Assembly: GCA_018873245.2 (NCBI GenBank) | Contig: JAEMBT020000004.1 | Coordinates: 9,254,652-9,318,651 of the forward strand | DNA from: Archegozetes longisetosus | Taxonomy: Eukaryota > Arthropoda > Arachnida > Sarcoptiformes > Trhypochthoniidae | Direction of reading: 5' to 3' | Length of the DNA: 64,000 bases | In this document: positions 41,405-54,100 of the stretch, piece after piece | How the letters are laid out: each line of letters opens with the position of its first letter | Position numbering within the stretch: the stretch's first letter is position 1 | Notes under the pieces: generated by a model | Told to the model about the DNA's origin: nothing | Database searches by the model: none | What the model saw: only the letters and a program-made list of their open reading frames with translations | Translations under genes and position numbers: made by a program

Positions 41405-41623
41405 CACTCAAAAGCTCAATAATCGTTGATAGCAACCAGAATGATGAATTGTTACAAAATCATTTTCCATTATAATATATCAGATATTAAAAAACTTAAA
41501 AAATATTTAATATAGCTATCAAAGCTAATCAAATTTGGCAACAGATTGATGCGCGTGACAGGCAGGTTGACATGGCAACGGGCGTTTTCTTGTTACTATC
41601 AAAGACTGTTAAGTTGCTAACTG
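41405..41623 (-). mobile_element. TA-flanked MITE, family A copy 3 (219 bp, inverted)
   Basis: Reverse orientation relative to the other two copies. The ends carry CACTCAAAAGCTCAATAATC and GATAGTAACAAGAAAA on the appropriate strands, with TA at 41403-41404 and 41624-41625. The interior keeps GCATCAAT and GCCAAATTTG and is more diverged, including extra GC-rich sequence near 41551-41585. Confidence 0.75.
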
Positions 41624-43523
41624 TATCTTGAAAAAGTGGCCCCCATTTCTTCTCATTTGGTGGTTGGGTGGAATACAACTATAAAAATATGAGAATCTTA
41701 GTGTGATGTACAGCCGATCTCCTGAGGCATGAAGTGCCAAATGTTCCGGAAGCGTATTTCGTATTATGCATAGACTCGATTGTGCTTGACTCATATTTAG
41801 TTAAAAGACTGTATTCAATCTTACATCTAATGGTGTTTTCTCTTTTGGTGGCATTTCAGTATTGAGTCATGATTTAAAGCATTATTCACAAGCTTTTAGG
41901 TTAAGACTTGATAATTCAGTTGATGGCATTATAATTGATTTCTTTAGCAAAGATTTATTTTAACGGAAGCCACATAAACATAAAAAATAAAATGAATTTT
42001 TATCGAAAAAAATCATAGCAATTGGATAACTAAAACACTAAATGGAGTGAAGCGATCGGTTTAGAAAAGATTTACTTTTGAAGATATGCAAAATATATGT
42101 TCAATTATTTAAAAGTATTTTGAAGTTGAGTCGTGGCAACTCTATTCAATTCTAAAAGTCAATCACTTTTTCATGTTCTTTAGATTGAAAAACTAAGCCT
42201 TTTATAAGCTTTAATAGAATTAATCTTTTAGAATAACAAATCAGTAAGATTTGATTCTCTCAAAAAGTTTCAATGTTATTCAATAAATTAAGCAGGAAAA
42301 TCTCTGTTAAACAACACTACTTTTAATATTTTCTCATTAGAAAATATTAATTATGCACGTTAAGTCAATTTGCAGCTTTTGACTTAAATTTCAGAATATT
42401 ATGAAATTATGAGATTGTTTGAACATTTTCAAATAGATCACAAAAAAAGATAAATAACTCAGGTGTTGGTAATTGTTAGTCATGCCATAATATAATGGTT
42501 AGCAATGGTTAAGAAAAATGGAAATTGGCTTGAAGCAATTATGATTTTGTTTTCATAGCACACTTGTCTAACTTTTAAGTCTTGTAAGTCTTATAAATCT
42601 CATTAAGAAAATCTTCCTATTTACCTTTAAATATTGACGATGTAAACAATTTAGTATGAGAATAAGCAAGAACAATATGTAAACCTATGTTAACAAATGC
42701 AAGTAGTAATTTAAGCAGTTTTTAATTGAATTTTAAACGGATTTTGCAAGTTTATAAGTAATGAGAATTTATATTGAGCGGATTGACATTGATTCAAAAA
42801 GAAGGCAAACTCCAATCAGTAAATGTGTTTTTCACATAAATTCATCAGTATCTCATTTGAATTGATGAAATTATTTAGAAGGAGAACATATGATACTATT
42901 GAATAACATTAAGTGAATCACGTATTCGTTCAATCCTATGTTATCTTATTTTTATTATTTGCTTTTGCCCCAAAATAGCTTCTATTGATTGAGCGTCAAA
43001 GTGAACATAAAAATAAATAGATTTGTTTCAATAACATATTGTTGAAAACAATTGTTGACAAATTTTTAACGATCGCGGATCACTCTCCGTATAAACAATA
43101 GAGCAGAGGATTTGGCACATTATATGGGCTTCGAAGGTATCATTGCTTCTGATAAATGAAATCATTGGAATGATTGAACTTGGAAAATTTTCAATTTCTC
43201 AGGATGATTCTCTTGAGATCAGTCTAGTAACTGTTATATATTTAACCACGTAATTAATTTAACAGAGGTCCTAATCACAAAATTGATTATCAGGTCTTTT
43301 GCGTGTATTCAAACAATTTGTTTGTCTTTCATGGATCATTGTGTGGCCCGAGAATTCTAGCTTTTGGATCACATTCTCAGAATCATTGGTCTAAAGGAAT
43401 CCACAAATAAATAATCCATCTTTTATTGATATAAATGGAGATATATTTGAGTCAATACACTGACAAATTTGCCATCATATTAATGGATAGACCTTTTAGT
43501 TATTTCAGTTCATTCTCGATAAC

Positions 43524-43526
<3 letters not shown>

Positions 43527-43570
<44 letters not shown>
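43527..43570 (+). repeat. (AG)22 microsatellite
   Basis: Uninterrupted AG dinucleotide repeat, 44 bp long, in non-coding sequence. Confidence 0.97.
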
Positions 43571-43574
<4 letters not shown>

Positions 43575-44634
43575 AGTCTATCTAACGGTCATCTCAGATA
43601 TTTGAGCTCAGATTACAGTTGAATAGTAAAAGATATATGTTATACATGTTTTTACTTGTATTGCATGAATGAGATCGAAAACTAGATCAAAAGAGCAAAG
43701 AAGTTGGGATCATTTGCAGAATAAACTAATCGAAAATAGATGTGACTTAAGAGAGGAAATCCCCGATTCTATGTTTGATAGCATATAAATGGAAAAGAGT
43801 TACGCAAAGAATACCCAAAGAATACCCAACTTTGCTTTACTTTAAATGCAACTAAATTAAAAGCATATGACGTGAGTTTGCACTTTAGATGGACCTTAAT
43901 TGATAGTATCAAGTTTTTTCTAAGTCCTTTTCAAAAACATTCACTCCAACCAAGTAGACGGATATATTTGATGATTCTCTAGATTTTGTTTCGTGTTTAG
44001 GAATCATGTCTTTTAAAGTTTAGAGTAAAACACATCCTCTTATCGCTAACAAACAATCACATAAACCATTAGTTTTTCCATTTATTTTCTATACTCAAGA
44101 TTTCGCAATAGAGGCTAACATTTGAAGCAATTTTGAACCTATGATTGGTTAATATGTACGTAAGAATATAAATATTAATTTTGTGTTGCAATATTCTTTA
44201 TGTTTATCATAAAACATGAATTTGAGCCAAGTATCTTCCATTGAGGTTCGAGCCTTCCATCATTTATTGCACTCTCTCACTAGTCTTTAATATATTCAAT
44301 ACAAATACCACAAAAAGCTTTGACCACTTCTGAAGTTTCTCAGTATTTATTGCTGGCAAACAGAAACTGCAAAATTGGAACGCATTTCAAATGATTTGTA
44401 TCTGTATTGACTTTGACTTTGACTTTGAAAATCGAATCTCTCACACTCTCTAGTCTTCAAACAAAATAATTCTTCAACCTAGTTGTCCTGAGAGTCGATC
44501 GCACCACAGATATGTTTGTCAGTGTCTAATCAACAAAACCGTTTGGTTAATGACTCGTGTCGGGCACTGTTTTCTATACCAACATTTGGGTCGATTTATT
44601 GAGTCTTCATTGAAGGGCATTGTTCGGGATGTCA

Positions 44635-44720
44635 ATGTGGTGGAGTCAGTGTTATAAAGTTGTATCTGTAATGTTATTTGAATCAGAGATAGCGCACAAT
44701 AGCATCGACCTAAAGATATA
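44635..44720 (+). mobile_element. tRNA-related SINE candidate, copy 1
   Basis: A TGGAGTCAGTG A-box-like block (44641) is followed about 25 nt later by TATTTGAATCAGAG (44675-44688), a B-box-like block. The segment matches the one at 55560 at about 73% over the 33 nt around the B-box, which suggests two old copies of one SINE family. No poly-A tail or target duplication was seen. Confidence 0.4.
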
Positions 44721-44830
44721 TTGATGCTAAAAAGGAGCAGAGAAAGTATGCATTAGTGCACATTTGATGCCGGTTTTATTCTTTATTCATGGTATAAGTC
44801 ATTCAGAGGGAGAATCAAAGTCATTCAGAA

Positions 44831-44870
44831 TCAAACAGAATCAAACAGAATCAAACAGAATCAAACAGAA
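44831..44870 (+). repeat. 10-bp tandem repeat, four exact units
   Basis: Unit TCAAACAGAA four times in exact register, flanked by variants (TCATTCAGAA before, TCATTGAAAG after). It lies 110 bp downstream of the SINE candidate at 44635 and might be its tail or an independent minisatellite. Confidence 0.9.
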
Positions 44871-47428
44871 TCATTGAAAGTCATACTCTTAAACAACTGG
44901 TTGGTCTAGAATCTGTTAATTTGAATGGATGTCATGTTCGGTTAGAATCTGTGAGACAAAAGTTGGTTTGGTTGTGAAGGTTATATTGATTTAAGTTGGC
45001 TATTGAAAACACTTATCTAATGATCCATTGTCTGTATGTTTGGTTCTCTTCCTTTTTAGTTTTTTCTCCTTATTTTTTTATTCATACCGTGAAGTCAACA
45101 CTTTTTCCTTCACTTTCAAGATAGAGACTAATACCCATCAACTCATATATCTTTGCGCACTACACTGAAGATACATTGGAGACATGAAATTAGTTCTTCG
45201 TAATTTCTTCCTCAATCTGCTAAGATATGAAATTTATTGATTAACTTATGAGCTAATGGAGCTTCTCCCTAATCTGTTCAAGTTTATTTGCTTTTTTAGA
45301 TTGATTCAGCTCATGAAATGCAATTTAAATCCACCAAAATTTACGCAAGCTTTGAGTAGTAATCTAGTTTTGAAGATTTTATGATTAGTTTATTAAACAA
45401 AATACACGAGTAGACTATTGAGCAAATAAATTGCTATTGGCACGCATTCACAATTAAATAATATCTGCAACCTGCAATCAACTTATGTAAATCCTATAAT
45501 TTAAGTTATCAAAACAATAAGAGCATACATTCTCCATCAACTAACTGTAATTTGAAATCCTATTTCTTCGCCAAAAAGAAAAATCATCAATTAGTCGTCA
45601 TAAGCCGATTCTTGATCATAAAGAAGCAGCTCTCAGAATGTTTGAAGCAAACCTTTGACAATACTTGAAATATTTTCAAATAATAGGAATTAATCCCAAT
45701 TTAAAGGATGGCAAATATGAGCCAGAAATATTATAGATAGTTAAGACGATGAGTCAGACCAACTGGTCTTAACGAGTAGAAACAAAATTTTTGATTCCCC
45801 AAGTGGCCAGTGGTTGTTCTTGAGGAGGAAAATATATCCACTCTAGGTTTTAAGATATAGTAAATCAAAAGATACCTGAAAGTTGAACGACTTCTAAAAT
45901 TGGAGTTATAGAGTGACCGACAGAAAAGTTGGAATTAAATGAGAAAAGTAATCAATTTTTATTATTAACTTTTAGTATCTTCTCATAAAACATTATTCTC
46001 TCAATGAAAATAGATTGAGAGAATGGGATGAACTTTATTTTTATGTTCTAAGGAACCCAAAAAGTTGAAACTATGAACTTTAGAGCTATTTTAGGCAATG
46101 ATTTTTCAAACTTGACACTCACAAAAAATTGTGAAATATGGTCGGTTATGTTCGAAGGTAAATATTTGCGTGAACTCTGTTTTCAAACAACTTTAGATCT
46201 GAAGATTTGAATCGTAGTGTAAGCTAAGAATGGTTGTAAATCTTAAGGTCTATCGACAAAATTTCAATGTGTTTCTTGGAAAAAATCATACAAACATAAT
46301 TCTAGTATGGATTTAAAGTAAACAATAGCTTAAAATTCAAACTCTGTTTAACAATAAGAATATAAATTCATCTAAATTAATTAATTGATTCTACGGATTT
46401 AATGCATTTCTAATACGTTTATTGTTATCTTGTTTTCAATTATATTAATCAAATCCAAATAATTGTATAGATCTGAAGAAGTGCAATGCAATCCCTATCA
46501 ATCAATAACACTATTGAGCGTGTTCTCCATACATTCTCTACTATTGAAAGAATTGCTCATACATTTAGAGATTGATCGCAACGATCTTATTGATTATTCT
46601 TTTGTTATTTAGATCTCAATTTCTATGAAACCAAATTAACTTGATAATAAATCATCGTTTATTGATAAAAGAGAAATACAAATGACCAATACTTAAAGTG
46701 ATGCTAAAACTTGATCGTATTGTTCTTAATTAATTTGAAGACAATTCTAGATAATAGAATTTGAGATTTTGATGTGCATACTTGTAAAGAGAAAATTCAG
46801 AACTCGAGTATTTGATTTTGAGTATTCATTGAGAAGTGCTCTTTCAAGCAAATGATATGTTAGATTCAGCTATAAATCATGTTTGATGTGATTTTAAGCG
46901 AAAAGGTCAAAGTAAAAAAGGAAATGAACTCTTATTCGGGTTTCGACAATTGAATTTTTAGCTTCAAATAACAGTCTGAGAAACGCAGTCAGATTGACAA
47001 ACTTTTCTACCAACCATTCTGGGAGACACACTGTTATTAAAAATAGAAAATTTTTATTATAAGCTGAAAAATTTCTGAAAAATGTGACTGAATGTTGACG
47101 CCGAGAGACACTATTTTATTTATTTATAGTTATATCGAATTTATAGAATTTTTTGCTACACTATGTCAGAAAGTAATATAGTTAGTAAGAGCACAAATAA
47201 TAAGCTAAAAGTAAAGAATTTCTTTCACAGCTCAGCCATATCTATATTTAAATTGATTTTTCGAGAAACACTTCTCAGATATTTTCGAGTGGCTCTGCTT
47301 TTCAAAGTCTAGTTTGCTTTAGAAGTTTGCTTTAAAATAAAGAATCCAATACTGACTCGCATTGGCTTCAACTCATGCACATTAAATTATTTACAGTTTG
47401 AAAACAAATTGAATAAATTTAATCAAAA

Positions 47429-47431
47429 CTC

Positions 47432-47506
<75 letters not shown>
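47429..47506 (+). repeat. Compound (CT)n-(AT)n microsatellite
   Basis: A CT-rich run to 47470 is followed by ATCT and then a pure AT run at 47475-47506. Non-coding. Confidence 0.95.
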
Positions 47507-47508
<2 letters not shown>

Positions 47509-48930
47509 CTCACTTATTGAGCTTAAAATAAACTCGTCTATTACAGATTGGTTTCGAATTGAATGAATTTTTAATGAAATTATGATTTTGTGAGTTTTAG
47601 TTTATGCAATTTAACTTTTGTGATTCGAGCCTTCACTCAAGTTAGTCTATTTTTATACATTTGCGCATGACTACAATCAAAGCTATTCAAATTATTATCA
47701 AGTTATAAGTTTATAACTGAATTAAAAGTGATGATTCAATAGCCCCTTGGGCCATGTCTTCAATTTAATTATTGTTTTGCTTCGAATGTAAATTTGAACG
47801 TCGCTTTCACACGACTCAAAACTCTTTGATTTTGATTTTTAATAATAAACACGTCATGCATTCTGACAAACTTGAAAGTTAAATATTGAGTTCAGTTCAT
47901 TTCTAAAATAATATCAATTGTATTGTTGCCTCGTCTCAAGTTCTGAATAAGAAAACTTCTTTCATTGGAAAGCATAAGCTTTAGGCAGGTTTTGACAACA
48001 TTGTTGACTATGAACTAAAAATGTTATAAATTATTATATATTTTGGGGAATTTTGAAAATGAAATGCTTAAAGTTTTAGTTTGAAAGAAAAACTAAAAGA
48101 AAAATATGTAAAGCTATAAGTTGATAAGATTTCAAATTTAATATCATTAATGGGTTTGCCACATATATGGTCCAATTTCTATTGGTATAAGTTTCCTGTT
48201 CTTAAAATAATTACCAAAGAGTATGAAATACAATGAAAAATTATTTTCCACCTCTAATGGATAAGAAATTGATTGATATTTTCAGGAAGAAGACTATCAT
48301 AAATCAGTGTTGTCTTAATGAAAAATTTTCAGTATATTGACACTGAAGAAGAAACTTATAGTAAACCTTTAAGTGAGGTATCCATTTAAACATTAAAAGC
48401 CTACTAGATTTTAGTGTTTCAGAACTGTCTCAACTATAATACTGAACAACAAATGCAGCTCTTCTTTTATATCTACTTTGATCACATTTTATAGATAGTC
48501 ACAAAGATTTAGTTTAGATAACTTTTTTTTGAATATCAATTGCCAAAATGATTTCAGTCTGAACCAAATGAACCAACATGTGAGGCTGGCTCCAGAACAA
48601 CTGAAGAGAGTATTTTTATCTATGATTAAATGAAATCATATTCAAACTATGATGTTTTATGTTTCAATCTCTTCTAATAAGTCAGCTTTAATGGAAGAAA
48701 ATCTGTAAAACCCTAGAAGCCACCAATGATTTATGCACTTATACCAACTTAGACACAGAATCTTGTTGTTGACTCATTAAAATGAAGTTTACTATTAATC
48801 ATTATTAAGTTTTATCTCTAGATAAGAGGATGAGTCTGACATACGATGGCTTCAATGTTAGTAATGTTTTAGCCGAGCTTTTATGCCTAACTTGATTTTA
48901 GACTCTGTTCAATAAATTAAACTTGAAGAA

Positions 48931-48966
48931 TATAAGAATATTCTATAAGAATATTCTATAAGTATA
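48931..48966. repeat. 13-bp tandem repeat of a palindromic AGAATATTCT word
   Basis: TATAAGAATATTC occurs twice and a partial third copy follows. Each unit includes GAAtaTTC, the minimal inverted pair of a heat-shock element. No adjacent gene is known other than the receptor, which ends 2.2 kb away. Confidence 0.6.
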
Positions 48967-51197
48967 AATTTAACCAAACCATCAAAACGTCTAAACAATC
49001 GCAAAATCTATCGATTTAATCAAAATTTATTAATTATATACTTTTCAAATATAATATTTATATATATTTAGTGATGGTTTTCTCAACAATCAGTTTGTTT
49101 GGAATAAATAAATTTGATGAGAGCCCAGCCGAAGATTATGTGCAATTTACAAGTTATTCTTCAATTTAAACAAATATTCAAATTTCAACTTCTAATAATT
49201 CGAACCATTCCTTGTCGAGAATGAAGTTTTATATTTATATTTTCATCTATATATACAATAAGTTATTATTCAATTTACAGATTGTACTTATGTTAACAGA
49301 TAGTGTTTAGAAATAAATCCGAAATTATATTAAGCGAAACCTTTCTTTCCTAACAGTATTGAATTTTCAAAAGAGCCCCTTTTCGATACTGTTAGAAGAA
49401 TAAAGTTTCATTTCCATAACCCATCAAATAATAGAATAATTTAAACATTATTCAGAGGTTGATATTGCGTTTCAAATTGTCACATTTCTTTCATCATAAC
49501 AATGCATAGAATCTATTTTCTAATACTTAACATCTATTTAGACATTCATTAAATTCAACTCAAACACTGTTAATTATAAATGTGAACAATCAATCTGGCT
49601 TAGTCTGAAAATATAACCTTTAATTTCTCTGATAATTAATAAGCAGGATTTTCAGATTGAATCGCATCATATAATTAACGGCGTATGCCATCGAATTAAG
49701 TTAATTATTTGGTGATTTGCGCGTTTGTCCGCTGATCAACATTGGATAACTGTTCATCTAATATATTTATTCAATTATTCTATTTTATCAACATCCTCAA
49801 AATGAGATTCCGTTAAATTATTCAATTGAGTGTAAAGATAACTTTAGTTCATTATTTTTCAGAACACTGTTGTCTCATGTGAGAAGTTTATAACTGTCCA
49901 TAAAAGCTATTACTTTACCCTTCACTTAAAAAGCTTTGCATTTTAAACGCTCTCCACACGAGATAACACTGTGCTGGCCAATAATAAAGAAAACTAAAAT
50001 GTTTTCATTATTCAGGTGGTGGAAAGAGTTTGACTAAAAGCTTTGTTTATTCTCAAAATAAGGGATTAAAGCGATGTGAATGAGTCTAAGCTACGGATTC
50101 ACAGTATTGATACGCAATATCGACCTATAAAAACAATAATAGTATTAATGACAACTTTGGCTTAAAAGCACCATTAATTCAGTTCTGCATTTTAATATTG
50201 GATTCTTCGCAGAAATTGGCATTTATTTTCAAAATTAGTTCATTATTAAGCATTGCATTCAAATAAGTTAAGTCTTTGCCAACAAATTGATTCAGTCATA
50301 TCATAGCTGCTCTACGAAACAGTCCAACGATAATTTGGTGGAAGACTAGTCTATCTATGAATAGGACAAAACGACTGGTAGATCCATTCATGTCATCATA
50401 ACTGCAGTGAATCAAGTTTGAAACTGTTTACACATCTTTAGACTTGTATAACAGTTGTAGGTTAGAGAGGAGTTAACCCAAATTTTATGCAATCAAGAGA
50501 TGCATAATTGAGACTTGATTTGCATTGTAGACAGTACGCTATATTTCCATTGAAATAGCTTATAAAAAATTCTAACGATGTTCGTCTAACAGGCATGATA
50601 TTTGATATTTTAGGCTGAAATTTTAGGAAAAGATTAGAAAGGTTTACGCAGTGATATGTTGATGAACTGAATATAATGAATGTTTGAATGATTTACAAAT
50701 AGCTAAAGTGAGTAACAAGTATTAGATAGCATAGTCTTCCACCGGACGATTCATTATTAACGTTAATCAATAGTTAATTATGATCCTAATCACAGTTGTC
50801 ATTATATATTCCTTTGTCCTGCAAAGAAACTGACATGAAATGAGAATTTCAAAAATGATGTTATAATTAATAACTGCATCAATTGCACCATTCATTGAAA
50901 ATATTAAGTATTTTTCAAATTTATATAACATTTATATAATATTTATATGTGGTATAACAGGCACTTATAAAACGTTTTTATGAAAATCGATCAACATTTT
51001 AATGATTTTTGCGCTCAAACAAATATTAGAGAATTTAGAGATAGAGTGAGACATTGATGTAGTTATAAGTTGTTTATATAGAAGAAAAGGAAGACTCCCG
51101 AACAAACTTAAAACTTGAAAAACGTTTTAACAATATTGCAAACTTGTGACGTTTTAGTCCAAAGATGGTTTTGTCGTCTCTTAGTTTCTATTTGGTA

Positions 51198-54100
51198 TCA
51201 TTTAAACAAAATTTTTCTAAATGCTCGCCTAAAATCACGGTTGAAAATCGTATCTATAATACAAAGAGTGCAAATAATTTAATATTTTTATTGTCATTAT
51301 TCAAATGATGCCTCTATTATATTGTCAATACTTACAAATAATAGGGTTGGCGGCTGTAATCAAAATAAATAAGTTATTCATTAATCTTCTATTAATGAAA
51401 AATATTTATCTTGGAAAGGAATTGTTATAATTGAAGCACAACTTACTATGCCCTGAGGCACAATATCTAAATAGATTTTTTCATACCATGAAAAATAAGT
51501 TAGTAGATTAAAAATTAGTTTTTTTGGATATATAAAAAATGATATGAACATTTATACAAAGAATAAAATAAAAAGTCAGTTCTGTTAAAATATGCTTAAA
51601 AATTTGAAGAGATATTTCCCTAAAGGAAAACGTATTTATATTTTCACTCTAGTTTCATTTGTTTGGTTAAGTAATAAAATGTTTTAGAGAAGCATTTCTT
51701 CTCAGTTTAGTTGCAATGCATTTACAGTTCAATCTTATATCACATGATACTTAAAAAATTGCAGACTTTTAATGGTCTGTAAAGCTATTGTAAGAAGAGT
51801 TGAGCAAATTCTCCAAACAAAAGAGCCTTCATCTAAGATGTTAGCTTTTTGGGCAGAATATTCTGTGATTCAATCAATGAAATCTGGAGAAGATCAGCCA
51901 ATCTATCAAAGAGTGAAAGACTGAAAATCCGAAGAAAGCTTTTTTTCATTATTTAGATTAAAGCTATTTTTGGTTCTGAGATATTTGGTTTTGAGCAATT
52001 AGATAATCAAATTTATGATTGGGGTAACATTCGTAACAAATAGTATAAAACTCAATAAAAAGATAATTATCGAGTTTAGTGTTCAGTCAATCTTAATTAG
52101 GAGAGAAAATTGTGAAACAAATGTATTAACTCCGAGAAGTATTGGTTAAAAACATAATGTTTTAATGAAATTTTGGTTCTCTTTGTTGATAACATATTTA
52201 TTTAATGTGGACCTATAACTATAACTTGATTTGCTGTTGTAAAAAAGCTCAAGAACTGACACTATTCACTGACAACAACGTTATATAGTTTCACATATCT
52301 GAAGCTATACTTTAAGCGCATTTTTCTCGACAATGGCTTGAAATGAGTCTTTTGAGTCCCATGCGATTCATTTGTTTCAGGCTTGATCTAAACTTTTAAT
52401 TCGCTAGAATTGAGTTGATTCATGACAGAAATAGGGACTAGATTGTGAGCTATATGATTTTTATTAAGTAGTTTTGCGGAACTAATCAAAAAGATTGAAT
52501 GAGATAAAAATTCATACCTCACTTTATTAACTCTGTGGAACTAGAGACAGAATTTAGTTAATAATTGATTATTGATAAAAGTTTCCATATATACTATTCA
52601 AATAAACTTATTCAATTACGACAGACATATACTGAGGATAAATAAGTTATTGGTTGTGATTAAATATAAAGAGCAGTCGCTGTAGAGCTTATCTTTTGAT
52701 CTGCTTTCGAAAAAATAAACTGATTTCTGTCGAAACAATCGATCTGATAGTTTGGCAAACAACTAAAATCTTATCTGAATCGAAGAAATGTTTTGAGGCA
52801 CGTGATCTTAGAACTTTCTACCAGAAGATAAAATAGGAGAGAATTATTTTCAAAATGTTGGCTTCAGTTGTGTTGCCAAAGAGCGTTGCTGCAGAGCACG
52901 TTGACCAATGATAATTTGATAAAATTAAGTCCAAGACTAAGTTCAGCTTTTTATCATTATCGTTTCTATTCAAACTAAAGTGTTCGCTCCAACCCCAACA
53001 ACTCTTTTGAGCTTACAATTAAAGTAAAAATGTTTATATAATCTAAAACAAGAAAGTAGATCCAATTTCAGGTTTTTATCAAATAAGCACAGATATCTAG
53101 ATTAAGTGTCACTTCATTAATAGCTAATGCATCTATTTTGACAGACTTTCATATACCATATGATTTGAGACTACATTTACATTGAATTAACAATCTATCC
53201 GAAATTTTGGTCATTAAATTCGGTTAAGCATTCTTAAATTCGAACACAGTAATAGCTAAGCAACCACTAATTGATAAGCAATCAGAACAAAATCTTAGAT
53301 TTTAATTAATATGACAAAAACAAGTTGAATCAGTTATTGAAAGCAAAAAATGATCGATGCACTTATTGCTGAAGACATAATTGAGTTGGTTGCAACCAAA
53401 TATTGAAGATAAACTTTTTATAAAGTTGTCAATCCATTCCTAACCAATCAATCAATTGAATGACCACAAATGATTTATATATGAGACAAATGTGTACGAA
53501 CAAAACTCAAATATCAGTTCAGTTCAATTGGATCGAATCTACAATGCTATTTATTCCAATGCTTAAACTAAAGAATGACAAATTTAATAACAAAGCTAAG
53601 AAAATAGTGGTTGGATTCTATGTTTTGAGAAGATCTTGGAAATAGCAGTGGTAGTGTAAGTTTAAGATAAACAAGTTAAAGCATAGATAATGTTTGTTGA
53701 GTGTTGGGTGCGGGATGGTAGGCTTTAGTAGAATCAATATGTAAATCAGAATGAAACGCCAAAACTAGGCTTTGCCTAACTTTATATAAATTGTTATTAA
53801 TTACTATTTGATTTGCATAACTTAGGAGGAAAACATAATTTGGTCTAACTTTCGCAAAATATGCACATTTATAATTAACTTCAATTCAATGACTATACCT
53901 TCAATTATGTCAACTCATTATAATCTATAACAAGTTGGTTCTTAAAATCAAAATCTTGTTTGATTTTGAATGCATAAAATTCGCAAAATAGTTGAACTAT
54001 AAAAACAAAAAGAAAAGTTTATACAAGAATTTCTCAATTTTTCTTCATTCCAGTAAAGTAAAAAATATGTATTAAGCAATTTTTCTAAAGTGAAAACTGC

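Larger units (their letters stand above)
41626..51197. other. Intergenic, downstream of the receptor gene
   Basis: Holds the two microsatellites, the SINE candidate and the tandem repeats listed separately. A minus-strand ATG frame of 61 codons (41609-41794) starts outside and ends inside the MITE at 41405; its content is not recognised. The receptor's 3' untranslated region should lie just below 51197, with TATAAA-type words near 51073. Confidence 0.55.

Noticed and set aside
41609..41794. Minus-strand ATG frame of 61 codons
   Set aside because: It runs into the MITE end at 41623 and has no recognisable domain; only its higher G+C drew attention.
44221..44270. GGTTCGAGCC B-box-like word
   Set aside because: No A-box at the correct distance and no stems; most likely chance.
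52855..52920. GC-elevated patch in the receptor intron with short open frames on both strands
   Set aside because: The frames are under 20 codons and no splice-site pair supports an exon; the receptor needs no further sequence there.
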